DNA from: Lichenicola sp964247735
GTDB taxonomy: Bacteria > Pseudomonadota > Alphaproteobacteria > Acetobacterales > Acetobacteraceae
DNA: 64,000 bases
Reading direction: 5' to 3'
Assembly (NCBI GenBank): GCA_964247735.1
Contig: CAXTVS010000004.1
Location: 1-64,000, forward strand
The first letter of the stretch is position 1, and every line of letters begins with the position of its first letter. Shown piece by piece: positions 8,651 to 16,939 of this stretch. A program made the position numbers and the translations under genes. The notes below the pieces were generated by a model that was not told the origin of the DNA, ran no database searches, and saw nothing but the letters and a program-made list of their open reading frames with translations.

Positions 8651-9327
8651 TGCGGATCCTGGCGCTGAACGGGGCGTCCGCTGTTGCCGGGATCGGGTTC
8701 GGGCTGCTCGCCTGGGAGCACGGGTCGCTGGAAACCCTGGTCGACGACGCCCTGCCGGGCCGCGACGGCGCTGGCCTGCCGACGCTGTTGCGGGAACGGC
8801 TCGACGTGCTGTGCTGGACGGCCGGGAGCCTCGACCTCCTCGCGGTCACAGTCGGTCCCGGCAGCTTCACCGGGCTGCGGGCGGCACTGGCATTGGCGCA
8901 CGGGCTGGCACTGGGCAGCCGTGCCGAGGTGGTCGGCGTCACGGTCGGCGAGGCGCTGGCGCCGGGGCTGCGGACGATCGCCGGCGACGGGCCGTTCTGG
9001 TGCGTCAGCCAGGCACGGCGGGGCCGCGTGTTCATTGAGCGTCCCGACCAGGCCGTGCCGGTGCAGGCCGCCATGCTCGACGCGCTGCCGGTGCCGGAAC
9101 GACCGGTGCTGCTCGGTGGCGACGCCTCGCATCTGGTAGGGGAGGTTCTGGGCGACGGTGTCGCGTTCCTGTCCGGCCTGTCCACCCCGTCCGCTGCCAC
9201 GATCGCCCATGCCGCGCTGTCGCGATGGAAGGGCACGCTGCCGCCGCTCCCGCCGCAGCCGCTCTACGTCGATCCGCCCGAAGCCAGGCTGCCGGAGGAC
9301 AAGGCGGACGTCGCCGGGTATCGCTAG
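8650..9327 (+). CDS. tsaB: TsaB, tRNA N6-threonylcarbamoyladenosine biosynthesis protein
   Basis: A 225-aa ASKHA-fold protein. The hallmark VTVGPGSFTGLRAALALAHGLAL is split here as VTVGPGSFTGLRAAL (~residues 73-87) followed by ALAHGLAL. TsaB partners TsaD and TsaE to make t6A37 in tRNAs reading ANN codons. ATG 8650 is preferred because it forms a 1-nt TGATG overlap with the preceding gene; a GTG 3 nt upstream is possible. In related alphaproteobacteria rimI usually follows directly. Here rimI lies ~2.1 kb downstream beyond a decayed gene. Confidence 0.92.
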   Translation: MRILALNGASAVAGIGFGLLAWEHGSLETLVDDALPGRDGAGLPTLLRERLDVLCWTAGSLDLLAVTVGPGSFTGLRAALALAHGLALGSRAEVVGVTVGEALAPGLRTIAGDGPFWCVSQARRGRVFIERPDQAVPVQAAMLDALPVPERPVLLGGDASHLVGEVLGDGVAFLSGLSTPSAATIAHAALSRWKGTLPPLPPQPLYVDPPEARLPEDKADVAGYR

Positions 9328-9480
9328 GCGCAGGCCTTACGCAACGCCGGTGGGCTGTCAGGCCGGCCCGCTTCCGTCACCCGCAGACCGTGCTGTGCGC
9401 CTAACGCCGGACGTGCACTAAGACCCGGTCTCGTCACGCCATGGCGTGGCGCAGTGCGTTGGACCCGTCCCTGCGCCCGC
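9328..9480. other. Non-coding remnant downstream of tsaB
   Basis: This short stretch between tsaB and the decayed GGDEF-EAL gene has no supported reading frame or ribosome site. It begins the ~2.1 kb segment that separates tsaB from rimI. Confidence 0.4.
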
Positions 9481-10863
9481 GCCCGGCGATCCATACAAGC
9501 CAAAGAGCCGGGCCGTCCGACGCGTGCTGCAGATGAAGGAGGCGGTCGAGCACGCGGCGACCCCTGACTCCTGACCACCCTGGTCAACCGCGACCAGTTC
9601 CGGCGCCGGCTGGACAATCTCCCCCGGAGCGGGAGCCACTTCGCCGTGCTCTACATCGATCTCGACCGGTTCGAGCTGGTCAACGACACGATGGGGCACA
9701 ACGCCGGCGACCAGCTGCTGCGCATTTTCAGCACGCGTATGCTGGCGGTGGTCGGTCGCGACGTGACCGTCGCACGCTTCGGCGGCGACGAGTTCGCGTG
9801 CTGGCGCCGGGCCGTCGGGACCGCCTCGACGTCGCGGAGGTCTGCCGCGTCGTTCTGGAAGCGGCGCGAACTCCGTTCCTGTTGTCGATCGGCCCGCCCA
9901 CGTCAGCGCCAGCATCGGCCTGGCCATCGGACCGAGCGGCACGTTCGATCCGAGCGAGCTCATGCGACGCGCCGACCTGGCACGTTATGCCGCCAAGGCG
10001 GGAGGACGCGATGAATATTGCGTCTTCTGCGACGAGCTCAGCCAGGCCTTCCGTGACCGCGTGCAGCTCAAGACCGACCTCGAGACCGCACTCGGAAGCA
10101 GGAATCAGCTGAGGCTCGTCTATCAGGTCAAGGTCGGGACCGATGACGTGGTGAAGGGTGTCGAAACCCTGCTGCGCTGGCAGCATCCCACGCGAGGCCT
10201 GATGTCGACCCAGGACACCATCGTGCTCGCCGAGGAAACCGGGTTGATCATCCCGTTGGGCACGTGGGTCCTGCGCGAGGCGCTCGGCTTCGCGGCACGC
10301 TGGCCGATGCTCACCGTGGCGATCAACGTGTCGCCCGTGCAGCTCCGTCATGCGGGCTACGTCGACGGGGTGCTGGAGCTTCTCCAGGCCTCACTCGTCG
10401 GTCCTGGCAGGATCGAGCTCGAGATCAGCGAAACCGCAGTCATGGACGACGTCGACGGCATCGCCGGCAAGTTGGCCACCTTGCGGGCAGCCGGTCTGCG
10501 CATCGCCCTCGACGATTTCGGCACCGGCTTCTCCTCGCTCCGTCACCTGCATTGCTGCGTGGTGGACCGCGTCAAGATCGACAGCTCCTTCGTCAAGGCG
10601 CTCCGCCAGAGCGAGAAGGCGGTCGCGATCGTCAAGGCCGTCATCCAGCTGGAACACGCCATGGGATTGCAGGTGGCTGCTGAAGCGTCGAGACCGACCC
10701 GCAGCGCCTGTTCCTGATCGCGGCCGGCATCGACGAGCTGCAGGGCCACCTGTTCGCGCAGCCGGTCAGCGAGGCCCTCCTCATCGCGGACGGCGGCAGA
10801 TGGTGCCCGCGATCCCGCGAGGATGACCCGATCCTCCGGAAGTCGATGGCGCTCTCCCGGTGA
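9481..10863 (+). pseudogene. Decayed GGDEF-EAL cyclic-di-GMP signalling gene
   Basis: Pieces of one diguanylate cyclase/phosphodiesterase are spread over three frames. A GGDEF part (LTTLVNRDQF, YIDLDRFELVNDTMGHNAGDQ, ARFGGDEFA near 9568-9798) is preceded in frame by TGA at 9565. One base appears lost near 9798 (continuing VLAPGRRDRLDVAEVC) and another near 9884 (continuing VDRPAHVSASIGLAIG). An EAL domain follows from ~9962 (TLLRW where EALLRW is usual, LPLGTWVLREAL-type and LDDFGTGFSSL motifs). Near 10685 a missing G splits VAAE from GVETDPQRL, and the last frame runs to TGA 10861-10863. At least four lesions make function very unlikely. Neighbouring genes show no such lesions, which argues against sequencing error. 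Confidence 0.88.
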
Positions 10864-11410
10864 GGGGATGCAGGCGAGCCTGTGGCGGCTTCCTTTGCTG
10901 GACATCCGGCCGAGCAGGTCGTGGATGTGCTGGATGGAGCGGATGTCGTTGGTTGACGGTCCGGCCTGACGTGTGTCGCGACCGTCGTGTCGGGGCCTGG
11001 TCCTGGAATGGCCGGCAGCCTGATCGAGCCGTTGATCGGGTGCTGCTGTTGTGGTCCGTTGTGCTGGTTGAGGAGGCGGGCACGAGCGGGTTGGACTGGC
11101 CGGGCAACGAGGCCGAAGTGTATCTCAGCCGCGGTTGCCGAAGAACCAGCCGGCTGCGCCCGGTGGAAATGATCCACCTGTCACCAGCGGCATCCTGCAT
11201 CTGCCCCGCTCCGGCTGCCCGTGGAGGAATCGGTCACCGGAGTCTCGTCCAGTCACGACGGTTTGTCACGGGGGGAGCGCGCAGGGCCCCTGGCGCAGGT
11301 TGCCTGCCCAGCTGGCTTGCCGATACGCGCCCTCCGCGTCCCGGTACAGACAGGCCGCCTCGATGTGTCCAGTCCCTGGACAGGAGCCCGGCGAAGCCGG
11401 GGACCTGCGG
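10864..11410. other. ~550-bp stretch without a supported gene before rimI
   Basis: Several open frames cross this stretch on both strands, but none has a recognisable domain, a convincing start or the strong third-position GC bias seen in neighbouring genes. It is probably degraded DNA belonging to the same insertion as the GGDEF-EAL remnant. No terminal inverted repeats or target-site duplications were recognised. Confidence 0.45.
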
Positions 11411-11872
11411 GTGCAGGGTCCACAGGCACCCGGTCATGGCTTTCCCTTGATCCTGACCGGCCCCGCTGCGGCGGGCCTGCTGGCGGCACTGCACGCCGGC
11501 TGCTTCCGTGAGGGAGCGCGCTGGGACGAGGCGGCGATGGCCGCCCTGCTGGGGATGCCGGGCTGCTTCGCGGTGGCGGACCTGGACGGGCTCGCCCTCG
11601 CCCGTGTGGCGGCGGACGAGGCCGAGCTGCTGACGCTCGGCGTGCTGCCGCAGGCGCGGCGTCGCGGCGCAGGCTCCGCGCTGCTGCGGGCGGCGAGCGG
11701 GGAGGCTGTTCGCCTCGGTGCGACGCGGCTGTTCCTGGAGGTGGCCGAGGGCAATGCGCCGGCACGGGCGCTCTATGCGCAGGCCGGCTTGGTCGAGGTC
11801 GGCCGCCGCCGCCGCTACTACCCTGACGGCGACGACGCGCTGGTGCTCGCCATGCCACTCAGCGCCGCCTGA
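11411..11872 (+). CDS. rimI: RimI-type ribosomal protein S18 alanine N-acetyltransferase (GNAT)
   Basis: A GNAT acetyltransferase. The domain begins around LILTGPAAAGLLAALHAGCF, with the acetyl-CoA loop LGVLPQARRRGAGSALLRAA and the RimI-like C-terminal half ATRLFLEVAEGNAPARALYAQAGLVEVGRRRRYY. RimI acetylates the N-terminus of ribosomal protein S18 and is commonly encoded beside tsaB. GTG 11411 is preferred because GGGGA lies just upstream; TTG 11447 would give a shorter 141-aa protein starting at the domain edge. The upstream frame is open but looks like shadow. The 3' end overlaps the convergent tusA-like gene by 14 nt. Confidence 0.82.
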   Translation: MQGPQAPGHGFPLILTGPAAAGLLAALHAGCFREGARWDEAAMAALLGMPGCFAVADLDGLALARVAADEAELLTLGVLPQARRRGAGSALLRAASGEAVRLGATRLFLEVAEGNAPARALYAQAGLVEVGRRRRYYPDGDDALVLAMPLSAA

Positions 11873-12098
11873 TCTCCAGCACGACGCTGCCGTCCTCCAG
11901 CGGCCGGGTCGCAAGCAGCGCATGGCCGAGCGAGACCACGTTGCCCGACACGTTGCGCAGCGGCTCGTCGCCGCGCAGCCGGACGTCGAGCCGCTGTCCG
12001 GGCGACAGCCGGTCCAGCGCCAGCCGGGTGCGCACGAAGGTCATCGGGCAGAGCTCCTTCGTGATGTCGAGGTGCTCGATTGTCGACTGGTCGTTCAT
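11859..12098 (-). CDS. TusA/SirA-family sulfur carrier protein
   Basis: A 79-aa protein with the family signature LDITKELCPMTFVRTRLAL, where Cys (~residue 16) in the CPxxxxxT motif is the persulfide-carrying residue. The fold continues with LSPGQRLDVRLRGDEPLRNVSGN. TusA-like proteins relay sulfur for tRNA thiolation, molybdenum cofactor or other uses; the specific pathway here is unknown. The start at 12098 is supported by GAGGGA 6-11 nt upstream. The gene is convergent with rimI and divergent from mucR. Confidence 0.85.
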   Translation of the reverse strand: MNDQSTIEHLDITKELCPMTFVRTRLALDRLSPGQRLDVRLRGDEPLRNVSGNVVSLGHALLATRPLEDGSVVLEIRRR

Positions 12099-12186
12099 GG
12101 TGATCCCTCGAAGCCCGGACTGCGCCCGTTGCAGGAACCCGTCCGCCTTTTCTATAGATGACATAATGATGTGCCGGGATCACAAC

Positions 12187-12606
12187 ATGGCCGACCACGC
12201 GGACGAACCGGACATGCTGGAGCTCACGGCGCAGATCGTCTCGGCGCACGTGTCCAACAATCCGGTGGAGCCCGACGCGCTGCCGGTGCTGATCCAGGAG
12301 GTGTTCCGCGCCCTGTCCGATCTGGCCCAGGGCACCGCGGCAGCGGTGCCGGCCGACAAGCCGCTTCCGGCGGTGGCAATCCGGAGGTCGGTGTTCCCGG
12401 ACTACATCGTCTGCCTGGAGGACGGGAAGAAGCTGAAGATGCTGAAGCGGCACCTGAAGACCGCTTACGATATGACGCCGGACGCCTACCGGCAGCGCTG
12501 GGGTCTGCCGCCGGACTACCCGATGGTGGCGCCGAACTACGCCAGCCACCGGTCGGACCTGGCCAAGAGGATCGGTCTGGGGCGCAAGCCGCAGGACGAG
12601 GCCTGA
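12187..12606 (+). CDS. mucR: MucR/Ros-family zinc-finger transcriptional regulator
   Basis: A 139-aa regulator with the MucR pattern: LTAQIVSAHVSNNPV at the N-terminus, the zinc-finger core VCLEDGKKLKMLKRHLKTAY, then MTPDAYRQRWGLPPDYPMVAPNYA and KRIGLGRKP. Family members are H-NS-like global repressors of AT-rich promoters controlling envelope polysaccharide, motility and virulence genes in alphaproteobacteria. ATG 12187 is preceded by GGGA; earlier in-frame ATGs at 12166 and 12169 are possible. It lies 75 nt before fur, an arrangement common in this order. Confidence 0.93.
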   Translation: MADHADEPDMLELTAQIVSAHVSNNPVEPDALPVLIQEVFRALSDLAQGTAAAVPADKPLPAVAIRRSVFPDYIVCLEDGKKLKMLKRHLKTAYDMTPDAYRQRWGLPPDYPMVAPNYASHRSDLAKRIGLGRKPQDEA

Positions 12607-12681
12607 GCGCCGTGTCCGCCCTGCAACAGCGGTGCGGCGGCGATTGGACAATTCTCCCTCGTATCGGCTACGCCGCCTGAG

Positions 12682-13179
12682 ATGGCCACGGTTGGTGGAG
12701 CGATGGAATCGCGCATAGAGCGCCTGTGCATCGACCGTGGACTCAAGATGACGGGGCAGCGCCGTGTGATCGCCCGCGTGCTGTCCGAGGCCGACGACCA
12801 TCCCGACGTCGAGGAGCTGTACCGGCGCGCCACCGGGCTGGACAGCCGGATCTCGGTCGCCACCGTCTACCGCACCGTCCGGCTGCTGGAGGAGAAGGGC
12901 ATCCTCGAGCGACGCGACTTCGGCGGCGGCCGCGCCCGCTACGAGGCCACCGAGCACGGCCACCACTACCACCTGATCGACATCGACACCGGCCAGGTGA
13001 TCGAGTTCGAGGATGCGGAGCACGAGCAGCTGATGCGCCAGATCGCGAACCGGCTGGGCTTCGACCTCGTGTCGCACCGGATGGAGCTGTTCGCGCGCCG
13101 GCGGTCCCAGGGAGCGACCCAGGGCATGGGCACGGCCGGAAGCGGCGCCGACGACCGGCCAGCGGGGAAGGGACGTTGA
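12682..13179 (+). CDS. fur: Fur-family metalloregulator
   Basis: A 165-aa Fur protein with winged-helix motifs (GLKMTGQRRVIARVL, DSRISVATVYRTVRLLEEKGIL) and the metal-binding dimerisation domain (YEATEHGHHYHLIDIDTGQVIEFEDAEHEQL). The usual HHDH metal motif reads HHYH, replacing the Asp that helps coordinate the regulatory metal. No C-terminal CxxC structural zinc pair is visible, as in the Mur-like Fur branch of alphaproteobacteria. ATG 12703 is an alternative start. The stop overlaps the TTG start of the olsB-like gene. A likely target is iron uptake such as the TonB block. Confidence 0.9.
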   Translation: MATVGGAMESRIERLCIDRGLKMTGQRRVIARVLSEADDHPDVEELYRRATGLDSRISVATVYRTVRLLEEKGILERRDFGGGRARYEATEHGHHYHLIDIDTGQVIEFEDAEHEQLMRQIANRLGFDLVSHRMELFARRRSQGATQGMGTAGSGADDRPAGKGR

Positions 13180-14024
13180 CGATCAGCAAGCCGATCACGC
13201 TGCCCCTGCTGCCGGCAGGAGGCTCGGTGACCGGCTTCGGCGAGCTGCGTGCCGGCCATCTGGGGGTGCGGATCGCGGCCACCGAAGCCGAGCGCGACGC
13301 GGCGCAGGCGCTGCGCTACCGCATCTTTTACCAGGAGATGGGCGCCACCCCGGACGACCGGGTGCGCCGGCTGCAGCGCGACGTCGACATGTTCGACGAC
13401 GTGGCCGACCACCTGCTGGTGATCGACCACGCGGTCGGTTCCGGCGCGAAGGGCATCATCGGCACCTACCGGCTGGTGCAGAGCGAGGCGGCGGCGCAGG
13501 TCGGCCGCTTCTACACCTCCGACGAGTACGACATCAGCACCATCACCGGCTTCCCCGGCCGCCTGCTGGAGCTCGGCCGCTCCTGCATCGACCGCACCTA
13601 TCGCGGCCGGGCGGCGATGCAGCTGCTGTGGCGCGGCATCGCCGCCTACGTGTTCCTGCACCGGATCGACGTGATGTTCGGCTGCGCCAGCCTGCCCGGC
13701 ACCGAGCCGGACCGCCTCGACGCCGAGCTCACCTACCTGTACCACAACCACCTGGCGCCGCCGGCGCTGCGGCTGCGCGCGGTCCCCGGCCGCTACGTCG
13801 AGATGCGCCGGATCGACCCGGCCTCGTTCGACCACCGCCGGATCCAGCAGTCGCTGCCGCCGCTGATCAAGGGCTACCTCCGGCTCGGCGGCTTCATCGG
13901 CGACGGCGCGGTGGTGGACCGGCAGTTCAACACCACCGACGTCGCGGTGGTGGTCAAGACCGACCTGATCACCGACAAGTACTACCGCCACTACGAGCGG
14001 CAGCTGCGTGAAGCCATCTACTGA
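13176..14024 (+). CDS. olsB: OlsB-like ornithine lipid N-acyltransferase (GNAT fold)
   Basis: A 282-aa acyltransferase. Diagnostic stretches are AQALRYRIFYQEMGA, DVDMFDDVADHLLVID, IIGTYRLVQSEAA, FYTSDEYDIS, LELGRSCIDRTYRGRAAMQLLW and the C-terminal LPPLIKGYLRLGGFIGDGAVVD. These match the OlsB/hemolysin-like family that transfers 3-hydroxyacyl chains from ACP to ornithine, the first step of phosphorus-free ornithine lipids. The TTG start at 13176 overlaps the fur stop and follows GGGGAAGGGA. The 3' end overlaps the lnt start by 17 nt. OlsA, the second-step enzyme, is not in this window. Confidence 0.8.
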   Translation: MTISKPITLPLLPAGGSVTGFGELRAGHLGVRIAATEAERDAAQALRYRIFYQEMGATPDDRVRRLQRDVDMFDDVADHLLVIDHAVGSGAKGIIGTYRLVQSEAAAQVGRFYTSDEYDISTITGFPGRLLELGRSCIDRTYRGRAAMQLLWRGIAAYVFLHRIDVMFGCASLPGTEPDRLDAELTYLYHNHLAPPALRLRAVPGRYVEMRRIDPASFDHRRIQQSLPPLIKGYLRLGGFIGDGAVVDRQFNTTDVAVVVKTDLITDKYYRHYERQLREAIY

Positions 14025-15579
14025 CGCGCTGATTGCCACCCAGGACCGGATCGGGGTGAGGGAGCGCTGGAACCGGCTGCCGCCCGACCTCCGCGCCGTG
14101 TTGCTGGGCCTGGCCTCCGCCCTGGCGCTGCCGCCGCTGCACCTCGTGCCGGTGCTGCTGCTGACGGTGCCGGCCCTGCTCCGTCTGACGGGCGACGCCC
14201 CGCGCTGGCCGCAGGCGCTGCGCCACGGCTTCGCGTTCGGCATGGGGCTGCACACCGCCGGGCTGTACTGGCTGACCGACGCCGTGCTGGTGCGCGCGGC
14301 CGAGCTGTGGTGGGCGGTGCCACTGGCCGCTCCCGGCGGAGCGATCCCGTTGTCCTGCTTCACCGCACTCGCCTGCGCGTCGGCGCGGCTGGCGCGTCCG
14401 GGCTGGCGGCGGGTGACGCTGTTCGCCGCCCTGTGGACCCTGTCCGACCTCGCCCGCGAGTTCGTGTTCTCGGGCTTCCCGTGGAACCTGTGGGGCAGCG
14501 TGTGGGAGTTCCCCGGCCGCGCCGGCGACGTGATGATCCAGCCCGCGGCCTGGATCTCGGTGCACGGTCTGACCCTGCTCACGCTGCTTCTGGCCGGCCT
14601 GCCGCTGCTGGGGCGTCGCGGCCTGGGCGTCGGCGCCGCTCTGCTCGCCGCCTGGATCTGTGCCGGCGTGGCGCGTCTGGTCCTGCTGCCGCACCCGGGG
14701 CCGGACGGGCCGCTGGTGGTGCTGGTGCAGGGCAACGTGTCGGAGGAGGAGAAGCAGGGCCGCGGCGGCGGGAACGAGCCCGCGGCAATCTTCCGCAACT
14801 ACCTTGAGCTGACCCGTCGCGGCGTGGCCGAGGCGGCGGCAGAACGGGCGCGAAGCGGCGACGGGCAGCGGCCGATCGTGTTCGCCTGGCCGGAAAGCGC
14901 GTTCCCGGGCCTGCTGGACCGAGAGCCGGTGGCACGCGAGGTGCTGATGGCCGCCGTGCCCGACGCGGCGGCGGGCCTGGTCGGCAGCGTGCGCTTCGAC
15001 GACCACGGCCACCCGCGCAACAGCCTGGTTGCAGTGCTGCCGGACGCGCGGATCGCCGGATATTACGACAAGGCGCACCTGGTGCCGTTCGGCGAATACC
15101 AGCCGCCGTTCCTGCCGCTCCAGGTGGTGCCGGGCGGAGGCTTCGCCGCCGGGCCGGGCCGGCGCACCCTGCACCTTCCCGGCCTGGCCCCCTTCGGGCC
15201 GCTGATCTGCTACGAGGTGATCTTCCCCGGCGCCGTGGTGCGCCGCGGCGACCGGCCGGACTGGCTGCTGAACATCACCAACGATGCCTGGTATGGCAAC
15301 ACGGCCGGACCCCGCCAGCACCTCGCCACCGCCCGGATGCGTGCGGTCGAGGAAGGCCTGCCGCTGGCCCGCGCTGCCAACACCGGCATCTCGGCCGCCT
15401 TCGATGCGTCGGGGCGCGCGCTCGGGCGACTCGACTGGGGGATTGCGGGAACGCTTGTGGTGGCCCTTCCCGGCCCATTCCCGCCGACGCTCTTCGCCCG
15501 CGGCGGCCTCCTGATCCCGATCCTGCTTTGCATCATGCTTGCCACGATTGCGCTGATTTCATGGCAAAATCGCGCATAA
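14008..15579 (+). CDS. lnt: Apolipoprotein N-acyltransferase
   Basis: A 523-aa inner-membrane enzyme that adds the third acyl chain to outer-membrane lipoproteins. About seven N-terminal hydrophobic helices (residues ~25-230) precede a nitrilase-like periplasmic domain. The catalytic triad is visible as Glu in FAWPESAFP, Lys in YYDKAHLVPFGEY and Cys in LICYEVIFPG. A last hydrophobic helix ends the protein. The GTG start at 14008 lies inside the olsB-like gene, implying coupling. Length and motifs are normal, so the enzyme should be active. Confidence 0.93.
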   Translation: MKPSTDALIATQDRIGVRERWNRLPPDLRAVLLGLASALALPPLHLVPVLLLTVPALLRLTGDAPRWPQALRHGFAFGMGLHTAGLYWLTDAVLVRAAELWWAVPLAAPGGAIPLSCFTALACASARLARPGWRRVTLFAALWTLSDLAREFVFSGFPWNLWGSVWEFPGRAGDVMIQPAAWISVHGLTLLTLLLAGLPLLGRRGLGVGAALLAAWICAGVARLVLLPHPGPDGPLVVLVQGNVSEEEKQGRGGGNEPAAIFRNYLELTRRGVAEAAAERARSGDGQRPIVFAWPESAFPGLLDREPVAREVLMAAVPDAAAGLVGSVRFDDHGHPRNSLVAVLPDARIAGYYDKAHLVPFGEYQPPFLPLQVVPGGGFAAGPGRRTLHLPGLAPFGPLICYEVIFPGAVVRRGDRPDWLLNITNDAWYGNTAGPRQHLATARMRAVEEGLPLARAANTGISAAFDASGRALGRLDWGIAGTLVVALPGPFPPTLFARGGLLIPILLCIMLATIALISWQNRA

Positions 15580-15650
15580 ATTTTGAGACGCGACCAGATA
15601 AGCTGGTGTTTTTCAACTGTGCAGGGCAGAAAAGACCGTGCGACCGGCGG

Positions 15651-15679
15651 TTGACAATTGAGGGTTGTGCTCCTAGCTG
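15651..15679 (+). promoter_or_regulatory. Sigma-70-type promoter candidate for the XRE regulator
   Basis: A perfect TTGACA (15651-15656) is separated by 17 bp from TAGCTG (15674-15679), a weak -10. Transcription would start near 15687, about 15-20 nt before the regulator's start codon. The region is locally AT-rich. Confidence 0.45.
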
Positions 15680-15706
15680 TTTTACATCGAAAAAGAGAAC
15701 GTGTTG

Positions 15707-16225
15707 ATGGTGAAGCAGACCTCCGCCAAAAGGTTGGACGTGAACGACGAGATGAAGATGTCTGCCGATGTCGGGCCGGTTGAACGCGAGTCCCGGCCGA
15801 GCCCGATTGACGTCCACGTCGGCGGCCGGATCCGGCTCCGTCGCACGTTGCTGCAGATGTCGCAGGAGCGCCTCGGCGATGCGCTCGGCCTGACGTTCCA
15901 GCAGGTGCAGAAGTACGAGCGGGGCGCCAATCGCGTCGGTGCGTCGCGCCTGTTCGACTTGTCCCGCGTGCTCGACGTGCCGGTGAGCTTCTTCTTCGAC
16001 GACATGCCGACCTCCTACGGCACCGGCGGCGGCACGCGGATGCCGATGCCACAGGCGGGCGGCTTCGCGGAAGCGCAGGAAGGGTTCGGCGCGCCGGAGG
16101 ATCTGTTCAGCCGGCGCGAGACCGTCGAGCTGGTGCGTGCGTACTACAAGATCAGCGAGCAGCCGGTGCGCAAGCGCGTGCTCGACCTGATCAAGTCCAT
16201 GGGGCCGGAACGGATCGCCGGATAG
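15707..16225 (+). CDS. XRE-family helix-turn-helix transcriptional regulator
   Basis: A 172-aa regulator from ATG 15707; GTG 15701, two codons upstream, is equally possible. The HTH (residues ~35-90) reads VGGRIRLRRTLLQMSQERLGDALGLTFQQVQKYERGANRVGASRL, continuing LFDLSRVLDVPVSFFFDDM. The C-terminal part ends in RETVELVRAYYKISEQPVRKRVLDLIKSM. This is a conserved single-copy family in alphaproteobacteria, resembling regulators of cell-cycle or surface functions. Targets are not deducible from the sequence. It has its own promoter candidate and converges with the phosphatase gene. Confidence 0.85.
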   Translation: MVKQTSAKRLDVNDEMKMSADVGPVERESRPSPIDVHVGGRIRLRRTLLQMSQERLGDALGLTFQQVQKYERGANRVGASRLFDLSRVLDVPVSFFFDDMPTSYGTGGGTRMPMPQAGGFAEAQEGFGAPEDLFSRRETVELVRAYYKISEQPVRKRVLDLIKSMGPERIAG

Positions 16226-16245
16226 CCTGGCGCCTGCCCGCAGAC

Positions 16246-16908
16246 TCACTCCCGCCGCAACACCCGGTCGGTCACGAAGCTGGACAGCCGACCGGCAACG
16301 AAGTCACGCCTGAGGGCGGCTTCGTCGTACTCGTCACGGACCCAGTCCAGGAACGGCAGCCGCCCTTCCGCATCGTTGCGATAGCGCAGGAAGAACGCGT
16401 CAAGGATGCCGGTGCGCGACCGGCGGAAGTGCCCGTAGCGCCAGGACAGCTGACGTAGCGCCTCGGTCGCGGTGCCACCCTCGAACAGCACAACCAGCCC
16501 GGAAGCCAGTCCGGCCCGGTCCGCGCCCGACTTGCAATGCATCAGCGCCGGAAACGCCAACCCGCAGTAGAGCCCGGCGAAGCGCAGGATCCGCTCGCGG
16601 TGGGGCGCACCACGGCTTTCGAATGCCATGTCCACATGCAGGAGCCCGAGCCGCGACGCCGCCTCGCGCGACAACGCGTCGGACCCGCATTGCCGATGGC
16701 CGCGCAGGTTCACCAGCGTGCGCGCGCCGAACCGCCGGGCCAGCCGGGCCAGGCGGAACGGGACAGGGTGGTTGGCGCGGTACACCTTGCCCGGAACCAC
16801 CGTCGCCGCGTTGGTCCAGAGGAGGCGGAACACCCCGTGGTCGACGAACAGGCTGTCGCGCCACGCCGCTAGGCGAGCCGATCCGGTGGTGAGGGGCTGG
16901 TCGAACAC
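16246..16908 (-). CDS. Protein tyrosine/dual-specificity phosphatase-like protein
   Basis: A 220-aa protein with the catalytic P-loop HCKSGADRAG (CX5R, ~residues 124-133) of tyrosine phosphatases. It also has an upstream NLRGHRQCGSD segment where family members place the general acid region. The N-terminal VYRANHPVPFRLARLARRFGARTLVNLRG is typical of the bacterial Siw14/DSP-like class. It starts 31 nt after sdhB on the same strand and may be co-transcribed with the sdh operon. The substrate is unknown; phosphotyrosine, inositol phosphates or sugar phosphates are all possible. Confidence 0.8.
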   Translation of the reverse strand: MFDQPLTTGSARLAAWRDSLFVDHGVFRLLWTNAATVVPGKVYRANHPVPFRLARLARRFGARTLVNLRGHRQCGSDALSREAASRLGLLHVDMAFESRGAPHRERILRFAGLYCGLAFPALMHCKSGADRAGLASGLVVLFEGGTATEALRQLSWRYGHFRRSRTGILDAFFLRYRNDAEGRLPFLDWVRDEYDEAALRRDFVAGRLSSFVTDRVLRRE

Positions 16909-16939
16909 GACGCGCCGGAAGGTGCCGGAGCGGTGCGGC

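Noticed and set aside
10860..11450. 196-codon frame and several antisense frames before rimI, considered as a transposase remnant
   Set aside because: No DDE or other transposase motif, terminal repeats or target duplication could be identified.
12682..13179. Annotating the Fur protein as Irr or Zur
   Set aside because: The heme-regulatory motif of Irr and the Cys pairs of Zur are absent. The GQVIEFEDAEHE context fits Fur/Mur.
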